Positions 37,072-50,403 of a DNA stretch of 64,000 bases are shown here, piece by piece (within the stretch, counting starts at the first letter, position 1; every line of letters begins with the position of its first letter). The position numbers and the translations under genes are program-made. This stretch comes from Pinus tabuliformis (Eukaryota; Streptophyta; Pinopsida; Pinales; Pinaceae), in assembly GCA_031772625.1 (NCBI GenBank), contig CM062804.1:1024099208-1024163207 (forward strand), given 5' to 3'. Below the pieces are notes generated by a model that saw nothing but the letters and a program-made list of their open reading frames with translations, ran no database searches and was not told the origin of the DNA.

Positions 37072-40000
37072 GTTAACACCCAGGTTGTTCCCTTTGACTC
37101 CTGAGGGAATACGGCCAGGGTAACTACTAACCAGGCTTTGGATTGCAGGTTCTAGCCTACCTGTAACCAGAGAGGGCTCTCTCTTTTAGTTTTAACTTTG
37201 TTTTTGAGGATTTTAGGCTAGTTATGAGGTGAGAGTTTTGTTTAAAGTTTTGGTTGAATGATGTTTTCCAGTAGCTGAGATGAGATCTTCAGAAGGTTTA
37301 GTCCATTGGGCAATGGAGTCTGTGATTATGGGTTGTTTGAGATATTGAGTAAGATTGCTAAAACTGCACGGCCATATAGGTATATCATGAAACAAACTTA
37401 AAATTGTGAAGATGAAATATGTCTAGCCAGTGAGAGGCAACTAAGATTCTTTCACTAAGCTGGTGATGTGGGAAAAGGATATATCACTCAGGAGCAGATT
37501 TGAATTCCTGAATAATACTCACTGTGAAAGTTTTAGTATGAAGGTGAAGCAACTAAGAATTACACTTTCATAGCTAATACTGGAGAAAACATTCATAACA
37601 GCATAGATTGAGTTCAGGGTGTTTAATGAACAAATCCTGAACTATTCTTTTTCTGTGCTATTAAACTGTGAAATATAGAGCATGAGCGGATTATGATAGA
37701 ATGAAATACATAACAAGAAGGTTCAGGAAACTTATTGTGCCATGAAATATGCAGGAATCCTGTAGCAGTAAGCAATCACACCACAACACATCAAAACAAC
37801 TCAGAACTTCAGAAATTCCATTAGCTCCCTGTATTAAAAGTCTGAAATTTACAGCATAAGTTCTCCAGAAGAAAAAATCAACAACCCCAGCAAGCTTATG
37901 CGAGGGGATATATATACAATTGGTTTTACAAAATATCTGAACGCCGAGTCATTTGCTCAATAACTGCGTTCACCAACTTTCAGAATAGCAGATAAAAAAG
38001 TTATTGCTATTTTAAATATACAATGAATACCCTTCAGTTTTGTCAGAAACTTTTTTGACTTTTGGAGGCCACTGAGTCGGTTGGGCACTTTGTATTAATT
38101 TTGAATGATATGCTCTTTATTGCTTGGTCGAGGTGTGGCTATCTCAGCCCTGTCATCTGCATCTGTCGGTGTTGCTTTAGTGTCCAAATTTGTTTGCTGA
38201 GTTGGCTCTGTCCACTCCTCTCCAGTCATAATGAATGTATCAATTTTCTGAACATGATGACTTATGATTGATGTACAAAAATTTGATGAAAAATCTGTTT
38301 GTTCACAGCAATGTCTGTATCATGCTTGTCCACCATTCCTGAGTAGGCAACTGATGTCTCAAAATTGTGCCTAAGGTTTCATCTGCCTCAGTATATTTGT
38401 AGTAATTTGGAGGCACTTCAAACAGATGTCTAATCTCATTCATGATAAAAAAACAAATTCTCTATTCTGTCATAGAGACTTTGCCCAGATGCAGGCCCTG
38501 TTTCCTCTGGGGTACTTGATGCTGCAGTGATCTGATTGGTGGCAAATGTATTTACCCTCTTGGCATAGTTTTCATGGGATAGTAGCCTTCCTGCACTGTT
38601 TAGTAAGCTGGGAAGGCCTCTGTTATGCAATGCTGTAAATTTCTCCATGAACTTGTTCACCTCTGTCTGCATTTCCTGGCATCTTCTATCCAATGTTTGC
38701 ACAAGATTTCTCAAAGTGAGCACCCTTTTTACTAGTAAGATGGTGTCAGTTCTGTTAGAGATGCCCATTGCTGCCAGCTGAGGGCCTGTGCGGTTGTTAA
38801 GGACATTGATCATCCTATTGGCTATCTCAGGCATATTGCCTAGAGATGCCCTTGCTCTTTGGCTTTCTTTTTGGGCCCTGCCTATGAGATCTATGTGCTC
38901 ATGGATGGTTTCAATATATTTCCATTGATCTGTTATAGACTGACCAATGTTGGCCCACAGGACTTTCTTGATTTCAGCCACCACTTTGTCAAGAGAGAGC
39001 TCTTTCTCCAGTTCTTTTATCTTCTTCTCAAGAGCCTTCACCTCTCTTGTTTTTTCAGCTACAGTTTGCTTTGATTTATCATACTTTTCATTAAGTGTAG
39101 CTAATTTTCCCTTGGCCTCATTTAGTTCTGCCATCTGGGCCTCTAGAGCTTGAAGTTCTTTCATCATATTCTACATATCAAGGCTGGGTGCCTGTCCTGA
39201 TGTTGTTGCTGGTGCTACTGCTATACTTGGTGTTGATGTTGAAGGGCCTGTCCCAGCTGTTTGTCCTGTGGGAGGACTGATAATTTGAGGAGGTTCCTCA
39301 AGGTTAATCACTGGCTGTGGGGGCTGAAATGTCTGCCCTCCTTCTTTCTGTTTCAGGGCTGCCTGTAGTGCACCCTCTGTTGCTATCAATCGGCCTTCTG
39401 TTTCTACCAATTGTTTGTGTAGTGTCAGTAGCATGGCTGCTACATCTTGGTCCTTTCTCTGCTGAGCAACATCTTCTGTTTGAGGGTGAAGGGTTGCTGG
39501 AATTTTGACCATCTTCCTCAAAGCTGCTATATCTGCCTCTTTTTCCTTTAGTAATGCCTGCACAGCTTTGGGATCACTTGGGTCATGCCCAAGCTCTATA
39601 ATGATATCTTCCAAAGACCTAATCCTGTTGTCTTTGGCTTGAGAAGATGCTTTCTCCAATTATAATTCGGCAGTAGTATTATGGAGACTATTTTGCAGTT
39701 TGTGTGCTAGAAAGGTTTTGTCTGCAAGAGAGGAGTAGACCATCTCACCCGTTTGCTTATGTAGCTCAATTTGGTCCATTGGGTGGATGGCCTTTGAAAA
39801 TACCTCAAGGTCTTATGTAATCTGCAGCTGACTGTGGCTGCAGCATAGTAGGCATGAAATGACTCATAGTCATCTTCCCCTCTGTTATGTCATATGCTGA
39901 CATAAGCCTCTGTTGGTTTGTGGGAGCCATTTTGAGCAAGTGATTGTAAAGCTGAAGTCTAACTGGCTCATTCCTCTTCTTAATATCAATGAATTGTTGC

Positions 40001-43000
40001 TTTATGCTGGATTCTGCCCTTCTTTGCTGGCTAGAGGAGCTGACCTCTCCTCCAAGTGGTCTTTCTTATTCCTGTTGGAAGGAACTGGCTGATGCTTCCA
40101 TGCCAGGGGGGCCCATACCTATGGATGGCCCAATAGGCATCTCTTCTTCAGAAAAAGGATTTAATCTTTGCCTTTTCTCCCCTTGTTGACTTGCTGATGT
40201 AGTGAGGGGAGTTTCTTGCTGTCTATCCCTCTTCCTGGTTCTCTCTTCATTCAACGGGGTTTGGAGCACCGAGGTATCCACTACTATTTCCTGCCTTCGA
40301 GGCACACTCTCTTAAGCCTGTTGCTCTGTAGATACAGGGACCTCAGCCATTTCTTCTTGCTGTTTGGTCTGCTCTTTCTACTATTCTGCTATTGGGAGCG
40401 GTTGATCCTGCTCCATTTCTTTCCCATTATTTGTGCTGGCTGCCTGAGGAGTAGTTTGAGCTGCTTGCTGAGGAGCTGTAGAAGATGAGGCAGCTGCTCC
40501 AAGTTGAGTATGAGAAAGAGAAAAAACCTGCCCACAATATTCCAGGTCAGCTTCCTTCTCAAGTTTCTTGGCTTCTTTTAATGCTATTTCTTCTTTAGTA
40601 CTTGCCTCTTCTAGAGTGCCCTCTTTCCATCTTAACAGATTTGCATATTTTTCAATATGTGGCAACCTGACATGATCATAGCTAGCCAACTTATATTTGA
40701 CCCTTCTAAGACTATTGAAATGATTGGGATCATAAGGTATCCAGAGGAAATTGGTTTGCAACTCGAGGCACTTTAGGATCATGTCTGCTTCTTCCCATGC
40801 CTCTTCTCTTTTATTATAAATAAATGGGCCTAGCTGGTTCCTGACTTTGAGTTGTACCTTCTTATTTTTGCTGTGGAAATGGACCATGTCTGCATTTCCA
40901 AATTGTCTGAAATACTCTAAAGCAAAAAGTCTCATAGGGACATATCTTGGTAGCCTATATGGAGCCAACTCACAGCCATATATTCTGATTACTGTATGGT
41001 GTTGGTAAAAGTACCAATCCCCAATGTTGTAGGCCTTTGAGAGCTGGAGGATTCTCTGCATCTCATCTGTCAATCTTGGAGGAGGGGCACTCAACAGCAA
41101 GGACATGGCTGGATGTATAAAAAGGTCTATGAATTCACAGTAGCTGTATGGTGAATAAGATTTGTGATGAAAGATTGAAGACCAAAATACCACATATCTT
41201 GGATTTCCCTGAGCATCAAACTTCTTGAGAGTAATAGGGAGGCTATCAGGCTAGTAAAATAGGAACAAGTGATAGATGTAGGAAGTGTATCTAAATATCC
41301 TTTCCCTCTCTAAATTCATCAATTGCTCATGAATTTTATTGGCAATGTATGCAGCATAATCATAGTGAACAGAAGGAGGCTTTCCAGGGGAGAAGATGGA
41401 CAACATTGCCAGAATGGTTTCATCAGCATCCTCAATTGACCTGTAACCCAGGACATAACTGATCATATCCACAAGCATCCTGCCCAACTCATTGAAATAT
41501 ACATTTCCTATAGGAGGGGTCCTCACAGTTTGAGAGCCTGATTCAATGAATAACTGATTAATCTTTATGATTTGGGCAGTGGACAGCTTGCCTCCTTGGT
41601 CTATTAAGTGCATCATGGACAGAGGAGTCAATGGCTTTGCAGTGTGAAAGTGCAGCATTTGATTTATAGCCTCAGGGGTGACATGGAACAAAACTAAACC
41701 TGAGGGACTGAGGACAGCTCTTTGACATGGATCATAGTTGGCACTGCATCTATGAATCAAATCTGGGAGGACATTGACTTGAGGAAGATTGAAAATGGGC
41801 AAATTGGAGTCCCTCCCTAGAATATCAGCTCCACTGAGCTGTTTGGCTTTCATCTCATTGAGTACATGAATATGATACTTACTGTACATTGGGATTACTT
41901 CTGCCATTTGGTAGTCTCTGTCAGCCAGGGCCTGCCATTCTAGCTCTCTTTGTGGGGCATTTAAAGGTGCAATGTTCAATGCCACTGGAGTTTCCATGGT
42001 TTTTGTGTGTTTTAAGCAGAATTTTAGCGAATTGCGGGCAAATGCAACGCTTGCGCAGTAGGTTGATATAAACTTGGAGGATTTGCAGTGACAACAGGGT
42101 AACTGAGGTACAACTGGGCACAATTGGCTGATATGAGGGAAATTGACTTAGTTGCAGGGCAATGCAGCTTAAATTCTCAGTGAAATTGGCAGTTTTACGG
42201 TGTTTTAACAGTGCAGAACGGAATAGACCAGGCGCAGGAAGAATGTAGTAAATACCTGGTCGCAACGCAATGGTGGAGGCTTGGTTCGAGTTGACTTGTA
42301 GGCGGCCACGACTCTAGAGTGAGTTTCAACAGGTTGGCGGCGAAATGGTCGTGAAAATGCATGCAGGGAGCACAGTGGTCTTTTGTCGAAAAGTGCGAAA
42401 AAACCGTGATTTTTGGCCAAATATGGACATTTTGGGCTTTGGCGCGTTTTTTGGATGACGTCAGCATGACGTCATCGGGTGGGGTCGGGTACGGAAAGGT
42501 GACGTGGCGGTCTGTGAGTGGTCCATGTGGATGGGGGACGTGGCGGACAGCTCAGGGCGATGGCGAATGGAGCGGTGATGCGACGCTGAGGTGGCAGTGA
42601 CGTAGGCGTGACATGGTGGGCGGTAAACAAAGGCGGTAAGCGGTAATATCGGACCGCTTGTTGTACGGGAACGGTTTTGGCAGGCGGCCTCCCAATACAA
42701 TATGGGAACGATGCGTGGCCGAGCCCTGACGTCATGCTCTGATAGTTTCGAGAGCTATCGTCCGGGCATCCGAGGCGGTCCAAAATCAATGTGAGCCGTC
42801 GGATGGGAGGGCCCAGATTCGACGGACGACGGGATGGCAAATTTCCAACACGATACGGCGGGACCCGGCGCATTATTTTAATAATTTCCTTTTGTTTTTT
42901 GTGAAATGCGCATTGTAACAAGAACTTTGGATAAGCGGCAAAAGTGGGTTTAGTGATGGTTTATAAGCCAAATGGAGTTAGGGCTGTAAATCAAGCGGAT

Positions 43001-43963
43001 CTTAATTTAATCCCGAGGCATAATGTTGGAGCTATTCTGCCTTTAGCGCTTTGATTTCTTTGCACTTCAATCCTTTAGGACTATAATGCTATATTGCCTA
43101 GGGGAAGGGGGAATATATACTTTAGGGCTTTTTATATACAATAGTAATATGATGATAGGGAAAAGGGGAATTAGGGAGTTAAGTATAGATAGAGTTAGTA
43201 GTTAGTATTGGATGGGAGATATGGAAGGGAGGATGCAAAGACTAAGTTTTTTAGGAAACAAACTTAGTTTAGGGGAGTAGATCAAAATGAAAAGATTTTC
43301 ACACAAGAAATGTGGCTCTTTATGAAACAAGAATCAACAAAAGAGTTTGACTTCTGCAATGAACAAAGGTGGTATTGGGATGTTAGCAAGGAGTTTGATG
43401 GGGGATGATTGGGAAGTTAGACATGCTTCACTTTGTTGCTGTAAAACTGCTGAATAGGAAGATCTGCACTGGCCAACATGTGTTTCCTTTGCTTAGGCCA
43501 GTGATATGAAAGAAATCATGCTTCTGCAACCCCATCTACCTACCCATTCTATTGCCTAGCATTTTTTATTACTTCAAGGAGGGTGCACTTAGACTAGCAA
43601 ACCCTCATGTGCCCTTTTCTTTTCCTTTGGCATTTTCTTTTGATTTTCTATCTAAGGCTAGCCTTATTACTTCCAAGGCCCCAGATTAAGCAGTTGGGAA
43701 CCTTCATTCTCTACCTAACTACTCATCTGCCAAGATTGAACAATTTGGACAAATTTCTTTCTCTAGTCTACAACAAAATTGAAATATGGCATGACCCAGC
43801 TTAGACTGTTGGATCACCCATTCAGAAGTAGGACAGCATCAAACAACTACAGATAGGTGTTTTCCACACAAATATGAGATCTTTGCACCATCAAAGTAGG
43901 GAATATTTTGAAATTCCCCTGTCAATCATGAAAAATGAAACCTATTGGTATAGGTAGCTAACA
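37072..43963 (-). repeat. Element D 3' LTR (6892 bp)
   Basis: Nearly the same as 50618-57518. Seen differences include a 5-bp loss near 39812, one extra base in the A/T run near 38451, a missing codon near 41815, and several substitutions that create stops in its ORF1 copy. TATA candidate on the minus strand at 43130-43138. Confidence 0.95.
38303..41997 (-). pseudogene. Element D ORF1, 3'-LTR copy, decayed
   Basis: Starts at ATG 41997 (METPVALNIAPLNA). In-frame stops at about 41251, 40384-40379, 40313, 40062, 39650 and 39168. Against the 5'-LTR copy all but one replace a Gln codon; the one at 39650 replaces Glu. A 5-bp deletion near 39812 and a +1 change at 38451 shift the frame. Since it is the LTR that is copied at each transposition, these changes arose after insertion. 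Confidence 0.9.
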
Positions 43964-43983
43964 GTGGCTCCACTTGGGGATGG
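43964..43983 (-). other. Element D 3' terminal internal motif (in place of a PPT)
   Basis: Plus strand GTGGCTCCACTTGGGGATGG directly abuts the 3' LTR, where a polypurine tract is expected. It resembles the PBS at the opposite end in inverted sense (TGGC-CTCCACT-GGGGAT) and the matching end of G (5029-5047). Confidence 0.65.
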
Positions 43984-44214
43984 CTTTTCTACTTTGAAAG
44001 ACCAAGAACAGCAGGTCAGAATGCCTTGGCCCTTGAATTCTTATCAAAACTTGAGAGCTTTCTCTTTGGATTTCAACACTGGAATCTGTCACCATTGTGG
44101 AACTTCTGAAATAAAAGCCTTTTCCTGCTTATTTACAACACTTCTGAAACTGAACTATCTATATGCTGAAAGGAAATACTATATACAAATGATAATGTAC
44201 AGGGCAGAGCCATG
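43984..44214 (-). other. Element D 3' untranslated internal region
   Basis: About 230 bases between the pol stop and the terminal motif. No frame or further structure recognised. Confidence 0.6.
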
Positions 44215-46308
44215 CTATATACATGGAAAGTAATCAAAATAGTGCTTTAACATCCGGCCATTTACAGGGCCCTCTTCAGCTTCAGTGTCATCCAAATTCT
44301 TCAAGAAATAAGTGTTATTTCCTTGCACTGCTTGAATTACAAAGGGTCCCCTCCAAAGGGAGTCAAATTTGCCATGCTTTCCCTTGTCTTCTCTTCTTGA
44401 ATCCCATTTAAGCACTTTATCACCAATAAAGAAATCTTCAGCCTTGGTTCTTCTATCAAAGGCTTTCTTCAGCTTCTCTTGTAGGACTTGGACTCTGCTA
44501 TACACTTGATCTCTGGTTTGTTGTAAACAGATAATCTGATTGATTCTTCTTTGCATGTCATTTGGTTCATCTTGACTTTCTTGAAGTAGCTTCATGACAG
44601 GGACCCTTAATGATGAAGGGAATTTGGCTTCCATTCCATAAACCAACTCATATGGGCTGACCCCAATAGATCTTTTGGTTGTTAGCCTGTCTGCCCACAA
44701 GGCATTTACAAGCTTCTTATGCCAATTTTTCTTATTCTCTTCCAGTATCTTCTTAATGATGTTGATAAGACTTTTGTTAGATGATTCAGCTAAACCATTG
44801 CCCTGAGGGTAGTATGCAGTAGAATGGCCCAAAGTGATATGGAATTTGTGACAAAAGTTCACCATCTTCTTGGATTTGAAAGCAACAGCATTGTCTATTA
44901 TAATCTTGTCAGGACAACCAAATCTGGAAAGAATATTAGTTTCAAGGAACTGAATGATAGTAGAATCATTAGCTTGTCTGCATGGAACAACCTCAACCCA
45001 TTTAGTAAAGTAATCTGTGGCTGTTAGAATCCATTTATGTTGGCCTGAAGATGAAGGATGAATTTCCCCAATGAAATCCAAGCCCCATTGCTGAAAAGGC
45101 CTTTCTGTTGCAATAGGTTTTAAGGGAAGTGGTAGTAACTTTCTTTTTCCCTCAAACACTTGACACTTGTGACATGTAGTGGTGAAATTTTTAACATCAG
45201 AGAACAGAGTGGGCCAATAGTAACCTTCCATTAATATCTTATCCACAGTGGACTTCCAGTACAAATGTCCACCACAATCACCTGCATGAAATTCTTTCAT
45301 AACATTGTTAGTCTCATCCATATTCAAGCAATTCAACAGTATACCTTCATGATTTTTCCATAGTAAATTACCATCTATAACACAAAATCTTGAAGCTTTC
45401 ATTTTTAGAAATCTAGATTTGGTTCTAGACAATCCTGGGGGAGCACACAGGTTTTGCAATATATAACAGATATCAGAATACCACAAGGATTGTTCAAATG
45501 CTACATTGATCTTTGGAGTTGCCAGCTCCGATTCATTGTCTAGTTGGTTAATATCCAAGGCTTGGAAGTTTGCTTCTGACATCAATTGAGCCAAACCTTG
45601 CCCTTTTATCAGTTTTGTAGGTCTTATCTCTATGTCAAATTCCAATATGTTAGCAATCCATTTTCCTCTTCTGCCCTCTAAGTTTTGTTGAGTCAATATG
45701 TCTTTCACAATGGGATTTGGTACATAAGCAATAACATGGGAGTATAGGATGTAGATCCTAAAGTCTTTGATGGCTTTGACCAAAGCATAAGCTTGCTTTT
45801 CCATGATCTGATATTTCAGAGGTGCATCTCTAAGAGCTCTACTAAAGAAAGCAATAGGTTTTTCATTCCCTTGATCATCTTTCTGCAATAAGACAGCAAC
45901 AATGGTATGCTGGGAGGCAAAAGAGAAAATGATAAATTCTCTGTCAAATTGAGGATTTGTTAAGACTAGGGTTTGGGTGAGGGCCAATTTAATACCTTCA
46001 AAAGCTTGGTTGGCTTCTATTGTCCACTTTACTTTTGAATCCGTTTTTAGCATGTTGTTTAGTAATCTGATCAATTCTGCTAAGTTTGGGATAAATCTCC
46101 TTAAAAAGTTGATCTTCACTAAGAAGGCCTGTAATTCTTTAATATTTCTTGGATGGGGCATTTGCAAGATGGCCTGTATTCTATCTGGATCAATTCTAAT
46201 GCCCTCCTTTGAAATGATATGACCCAATAGCTTACCTTCTTCCAAACCAAATAAAGACTTCTTAGGATTTAAGGAAATCCCATATTTCCTACATGTGATG
46301 AATATTTA
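44215..46308 (-). pseudogene. Element D pol, C-terminal part: RT end, vestigial RNase H, integrase
   Basis: In frame with the upstream part across a TAA at 46308-46306. First LFGLEEGKLLGHIISKEG and the RT thumb/connection. Next an RNase H fold whose catalytic positions are altered: the usual YCDAS is FSFAS, TDH is YVPNP, and ADALSR is QGLAQLMS; only the E of MEKQAYALV is kept. Then a complete integrase: HAGDCGGH and CHKC zinc pairs; acidic triad in TATDYFTKW, IIDNAVAF and GNGLAESSN; and LWRGPFVIQAV (GPY/F). Ends YFDYFPCI, 44217-44215. No chromodomain. 676 residues after the stop; otherwise intact. Confidence 0.85.
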
Positions 46309-48795
46309 TCTCAAGTGTTTCAGATGTTCTTGGTCAGAATTTGAAAAAGGTGTGAGGTCATCTAAGTAAATAACAAGGAAGTCACGAATCTCTTTAGCAA
46401 AAGCAATATCCATTGCTCTCTGAAATGTAGCTCCTGCATTTTTCAACCCAAAAGTCATTTTGACATACTTGAATGTTCCCCATGGGGTTGTGAACGTTGT
46501 TTTATCCTGATCATCAGGGTGGACTAGGATCTGATTAAAGCCTGAAAATCCATCAAATAATGAGATTCTTGAAGCCCCTGCCACTCTTTGGAGAATGTAA
46601 TCCATTTTAGGTAAGGGATAATTGTCTTTGAGGGATACCTGATTCAAATTCCTTAGATCAACACAAAGCCTAATCTCACTAGTCTTCTTTCTTGTGGGGA
46701 CCAAATTTGAAATCCAGTCTGAAAACCTGATTGGTGCTATGATACCAGCTTTAAACATTTTTTGTACCTCTTTCTCAATTAAAGGGAGAAGCATAGGATT
46801 GATTCTTCTCAATTTTTGCTTGAATGGATTTTGATTAGGCTTGAGAGGGATGGTGTGTTGAATAACAGAGGTGTCATAGGATTTCAAATCCTCATAACTC
46901 CATGCAAACACATCTTGGAACTCTTTAAAGAGGTCAATGTATTTAGGCTTCTGGTCAGGAGGTAAAGAGGCAGACAATTTTATTATCTTGGGTTTTTCAG
47001 TAGTTCCAATGTTGCATTCTTCAATGGCAGCATTAAGGGGTTGCATTTTTGGTTTTCTAGGAACATCATTTGAGTCAAAAATGTCCTCCAATGGAGTCAG
47101 GCCTGTTGGTAGAAAATTGTCTTTTAGCTGTATGATTTCTGCCTCTGCACCAGTTATTTCATCAAAATGCAATTGTTTAAGTTCTTGTATTTTTTCCTTG
47201 TCAAAGGTTGTTGGACAAAGTATTTGATTTGCTGTTTTGGGTGATATAGCTGTTTGGTCCTTTTCAGTTAGTGGCTGTGTGTCTTTCACAGAATCAACAT
47301 CAATGTTCAAACCTGAAAATTCATGCTGCAAGGTCAAGAAACTATTTATCTGTGTGTCATCCTCAAATACTTGCCAATCTTTAATATTGTTTGGGATAGA
47401 AGGTCTGTGTTTTATCTCAGCTGTAAAACAATGGTTGGGTTCAAAAGGCAATTTGCATGTACTGGCAAATGTAGCTAAACTGTGTGCATGAAGGTTGTGG
47501 GTCCTAGGTATTTTGGTCATCTGAAATTCAGTGAAAGCCTTAAGTATTTCAATAGCAGCAGATCTGTATGATCTTAGTCTTTTGTCATTGGTGACAAAAT
47601 TGCCTTTCACTTGTTGAATAATGAGGTCTGAATCTCCCATGATTGAAACTTTTGTGGCCTGTAAGGATCTTACCAATTTGAGGCCTAGCAGAAGAGCTTC
47701 ATACTCTGCCATATTGTTAGTACATCTGAAATTAAGCCTATAAGCTCGACCCTCTGCATGATCGCTTTGTTTGTTATGAATCCACACTCCAGCTCCTGCC
47801 CCTAATTTGTTGACTGATCCATCAAACTCAAGGAACCAAAGGATCTCTTGATTTAGGGGAGATTTGACAGCCTCTCTATGACTTGGAATTATGAGCTGGA
47901 GATCTTGTTTTTCATCTGGTTTGTCTTCTAGAATTGTCTCATCAATTGATTTCTCAATCTTGATTTCTTGGGAGCTTGATTGCTCACTCATATGCAGATC
48001 TTGTTCAAGTAAGACAGATTTGTCATCACATATTGGACCTATATTGTCATTGAACAGAATGAAGGAATCCATGTCTGAATGGACTGCATAAATAGGGAAA
48101 TTTTGAGGTTTTTCTTCACTGCTCACCATGTATTTCATGAGTGACTCTCTGTATAGCCTCTTTGGCTGCCCAAAAACAGAGATAGTGGCATATGACATAT
48201 CCAATTGCAGGGAACCTTGGAGTTTGGCTCCCCATGATCTTGATAACAGCATTCCATATTTGGGTGGGATATCAGCAACTACAACATCCATTAAAATTGT
48301 TTTATTTGGGTACTGGACAAGGGACACACATAGATCTTTTATCAGGCCTAAACACTTAACTTGGCTGGAGTCAAATGAAAATAGGTCCTTATATGGTCTT
48401 GTGATGTCTAGATTCAATCTCTCCATTACTGACTTAGGCATAAGGTTATGAGAAGCGCCTGAATCAAACATTGCATTGTGTAATATCTTATCATGAATAT
48501 GCAAGCTGACATAAAAAGGTAAGATTCCAGTACCTCCATTCTTTCCATCGACTTCTGGACCGAAAAGCAATTCTGGGGTATCATCCAACACATTGACATC
48601 ATCTTTGTTGTGGGTCAGTTGAAGGGACTTCTTGATTTGTTGTTTGTAAATGTTATGCTTGGCTAGCTCTGAAAGAGGAATGGCTATCTTTAATTTGCCA
48701 ATTTTAGCTTCTAAGTCAAAAGGTTTTTCAAATTAGATCTTGGTGTTCTAGTTGACCACTATTTCTTTCTCAATTGAGTTTTTAGAGGCTTCTTC
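46309..48795 (-). pseudogene. Element D pol, N-terminal part: protease, second RNase H, RT
   Basis: Open for 761 codons from 48591. Protease with HNAMFDSGASHNLMPKSVM near residue 40. An archaeal/plant-type RNase H at about 47840-47440: LEFDGSVNKLGAGAG, NNMAEYEALLLGL and IMGDSDLIIQQVKG keep D, E and D, but the last site is HNLHAHSLATFA where D is expected. RT follows: EIRLCVDLRNLNQVSLKDNY and VIYLDDLTPFS. The stop TAA at 46308-46306 interrupts RT just after the catalytic YLDD region. Two stops (48750 TAG and 48735 TAA) also lie in the linker before protease. The order protease, RNase H, RT is unusual. Confidence 0.85.
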
Positions 48796-50403
48796 TTAAC
48801 TTTCAATCTGATCTTGAGGTTTGTCCTTTTTACTCATATTTTGGAAAGTGTTGCTTGGATTGTGCTGTAAAGGTGGTGCAACCACTGGTTGTTGATTTGA
48901 GGGAAATGCTTCGGTTACCTCTTCAACTGTTACTTCATTAGTAATTGAATCAGTTTTGTTAATAGGCCTGACAGTAGCTTTCTTAGGCTGTGGCACATTT
49001 ATAGTTCTGCTTCTCAATTTGTATTGCTTATGAACTTCAAAAACAACTGTGTCATAGCCTTGTTTGAAATCAAATGATTCACCTGATTTGGTTTGGAACT
49101 GTTTGATGTCTTCACCTTCATGATCTTCTCGACTCAGAAAAACTTGCTGATCATCGTTCAGGCCCATCAAATTGATGTGGGTATCATCTATCTGCTCACT
49201 AGAAGTGGATGCTTCATCATAGTTTTCTTGGAACGGAGGCCTTACCTCTGGTTCAGGGTTGGCCTTGCCAACATTAGGATTTTGATTTCTTCTAAAATTG
49301 GGATTCCTGATAGGATTATTCTGTGGTGCTTCCCATGATGACTTCCTCTCAACTGATTCTACTCTGTCACCTAATCTATGCATACCAGTGATTATTGCAT
49401 CCAATTTCTGATCCCAGCCTGAAGGCTCTTCTTTGAAGGTAGTCTTCCTTTCAGTTTTGGTCCTATTTCTCTTAGCTATCAGGTTGGCTTCTACACTAAC
49501 TGCTATGTCTTGCATCTCAGCTAAATTTTGGGGAGCCCTTTCTCTTAATTGGTATGCCTTATCTGAATCAAACCCATCAGGAAAGGTGTATAGAGCTAGA
49601 TCAGGTGGGGGTCTGAGATTTTGGGGGATAGCATTGTAGACATTGTTGAACCGAGCACAATAGTCCAAGACAGTTTCTTGGGGACCTCTTTTGATAGTAT
49701 TATATTCAGATAAAATATGAAGTGGATCCTTTTTCTTCTCCCATCTTTTGATAAAGGTTTGATATAGGGCTTCAGGGTCAGCTATGGAGTTTGCTGGGAG
49801 TGACCTAAACCATGATCTTACCTCTCCAGTTAGACTTTACACAAAAATTTTCATTCTAACCCCATCATCATCTATCTCATAATTTTCAAAATAGTCCTGC
49901 ATTTTCTTAGTATGTTGAAGGGCTAGATAAGAGCCAGTACCATCAAAATATGAAATCTTGCTTTGATAATCTTGAGGCATAGGACCTGGATTGGCAGGTA
50001 ACTGCAGTGGAGCATATCTATTAGCCATGTTTGGTGGGACAATAGGAATAACAGGAATTAATGGGACAAGTGGAGGAAAGGGGATGAGAAGGGTATGTGT
50101 AGTTGATGGAGGGGTTGAAAGGACACCTTGTGAAGTGGATGAAGAACTAGGAGAGTGTGTAACAGTGGTATGAGGATGTAGAGAAACCTTAGCAGGGGTT
50201 GGAGTATTAGTTTGTAATCCTGCTTTAGAACTTGAATCTGATAAAGTCCCTTCTGATTTGTGTTTCTTAAGGATTCTTGGAATCAAGTTTGGGTTTTGGA
50301 ACTCAGGTGATGGATCTGGATCTGGGTTAGATCTTGTATAGCGAGTTTTCTTCTTAGGAGCCAGTTTCTGTGATTTTCTTTAGGAGAATTTTCTAAGAAG
50401 CAT
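48796..50403 (-). pseudogene. Element D gag, one frame with three stops
   Basis: ATG 50403 (MLLRKFS), TAA at 50382-50380, TAA at 49839-49837, TAA at 48798-48796; otherwise a single open frame. A Pro/Ser/Thr-rich N-terminus (PRILKKHKSEG), ANRYAPLQLPANPGPMPQD, then SLTGEVRSWFRSLPANSI, and further on LDYCARFNNVYNAIPQNL, the Retrotrans_gag capsid core. The C-terminal third is basic and then acidic; I see no CCHC knuckle. The same frame continues into protease. The stop in the capsid core (between FV and SLTG) would truncate the protein. Confidence 0.85.

Noticed and set aside
42472..42921. Arg/Pro-rich reverse-strand frame in the GC-rich part of the D LTR (also 56015-56476)
   Set aside because: Overlaps the presumed leader; differs between LTR copies by frameshift; composition explained by high GC. 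No motif.
37072..43963. Element D in the plus orientation, using 43964-43983 as its PBS
   Set aside because: Gag, protease, RT and integrase are all on the minus strand with gag at the right, so the 5' LTR is the right one.
44215..50403. Programmed stop-codon readthrough in D gag-pol
   Set aside because: Six scattered TAA/TAG codons, including one in the capsid core and one in RT, are too many and badly placed; ordinary decay is simpler.
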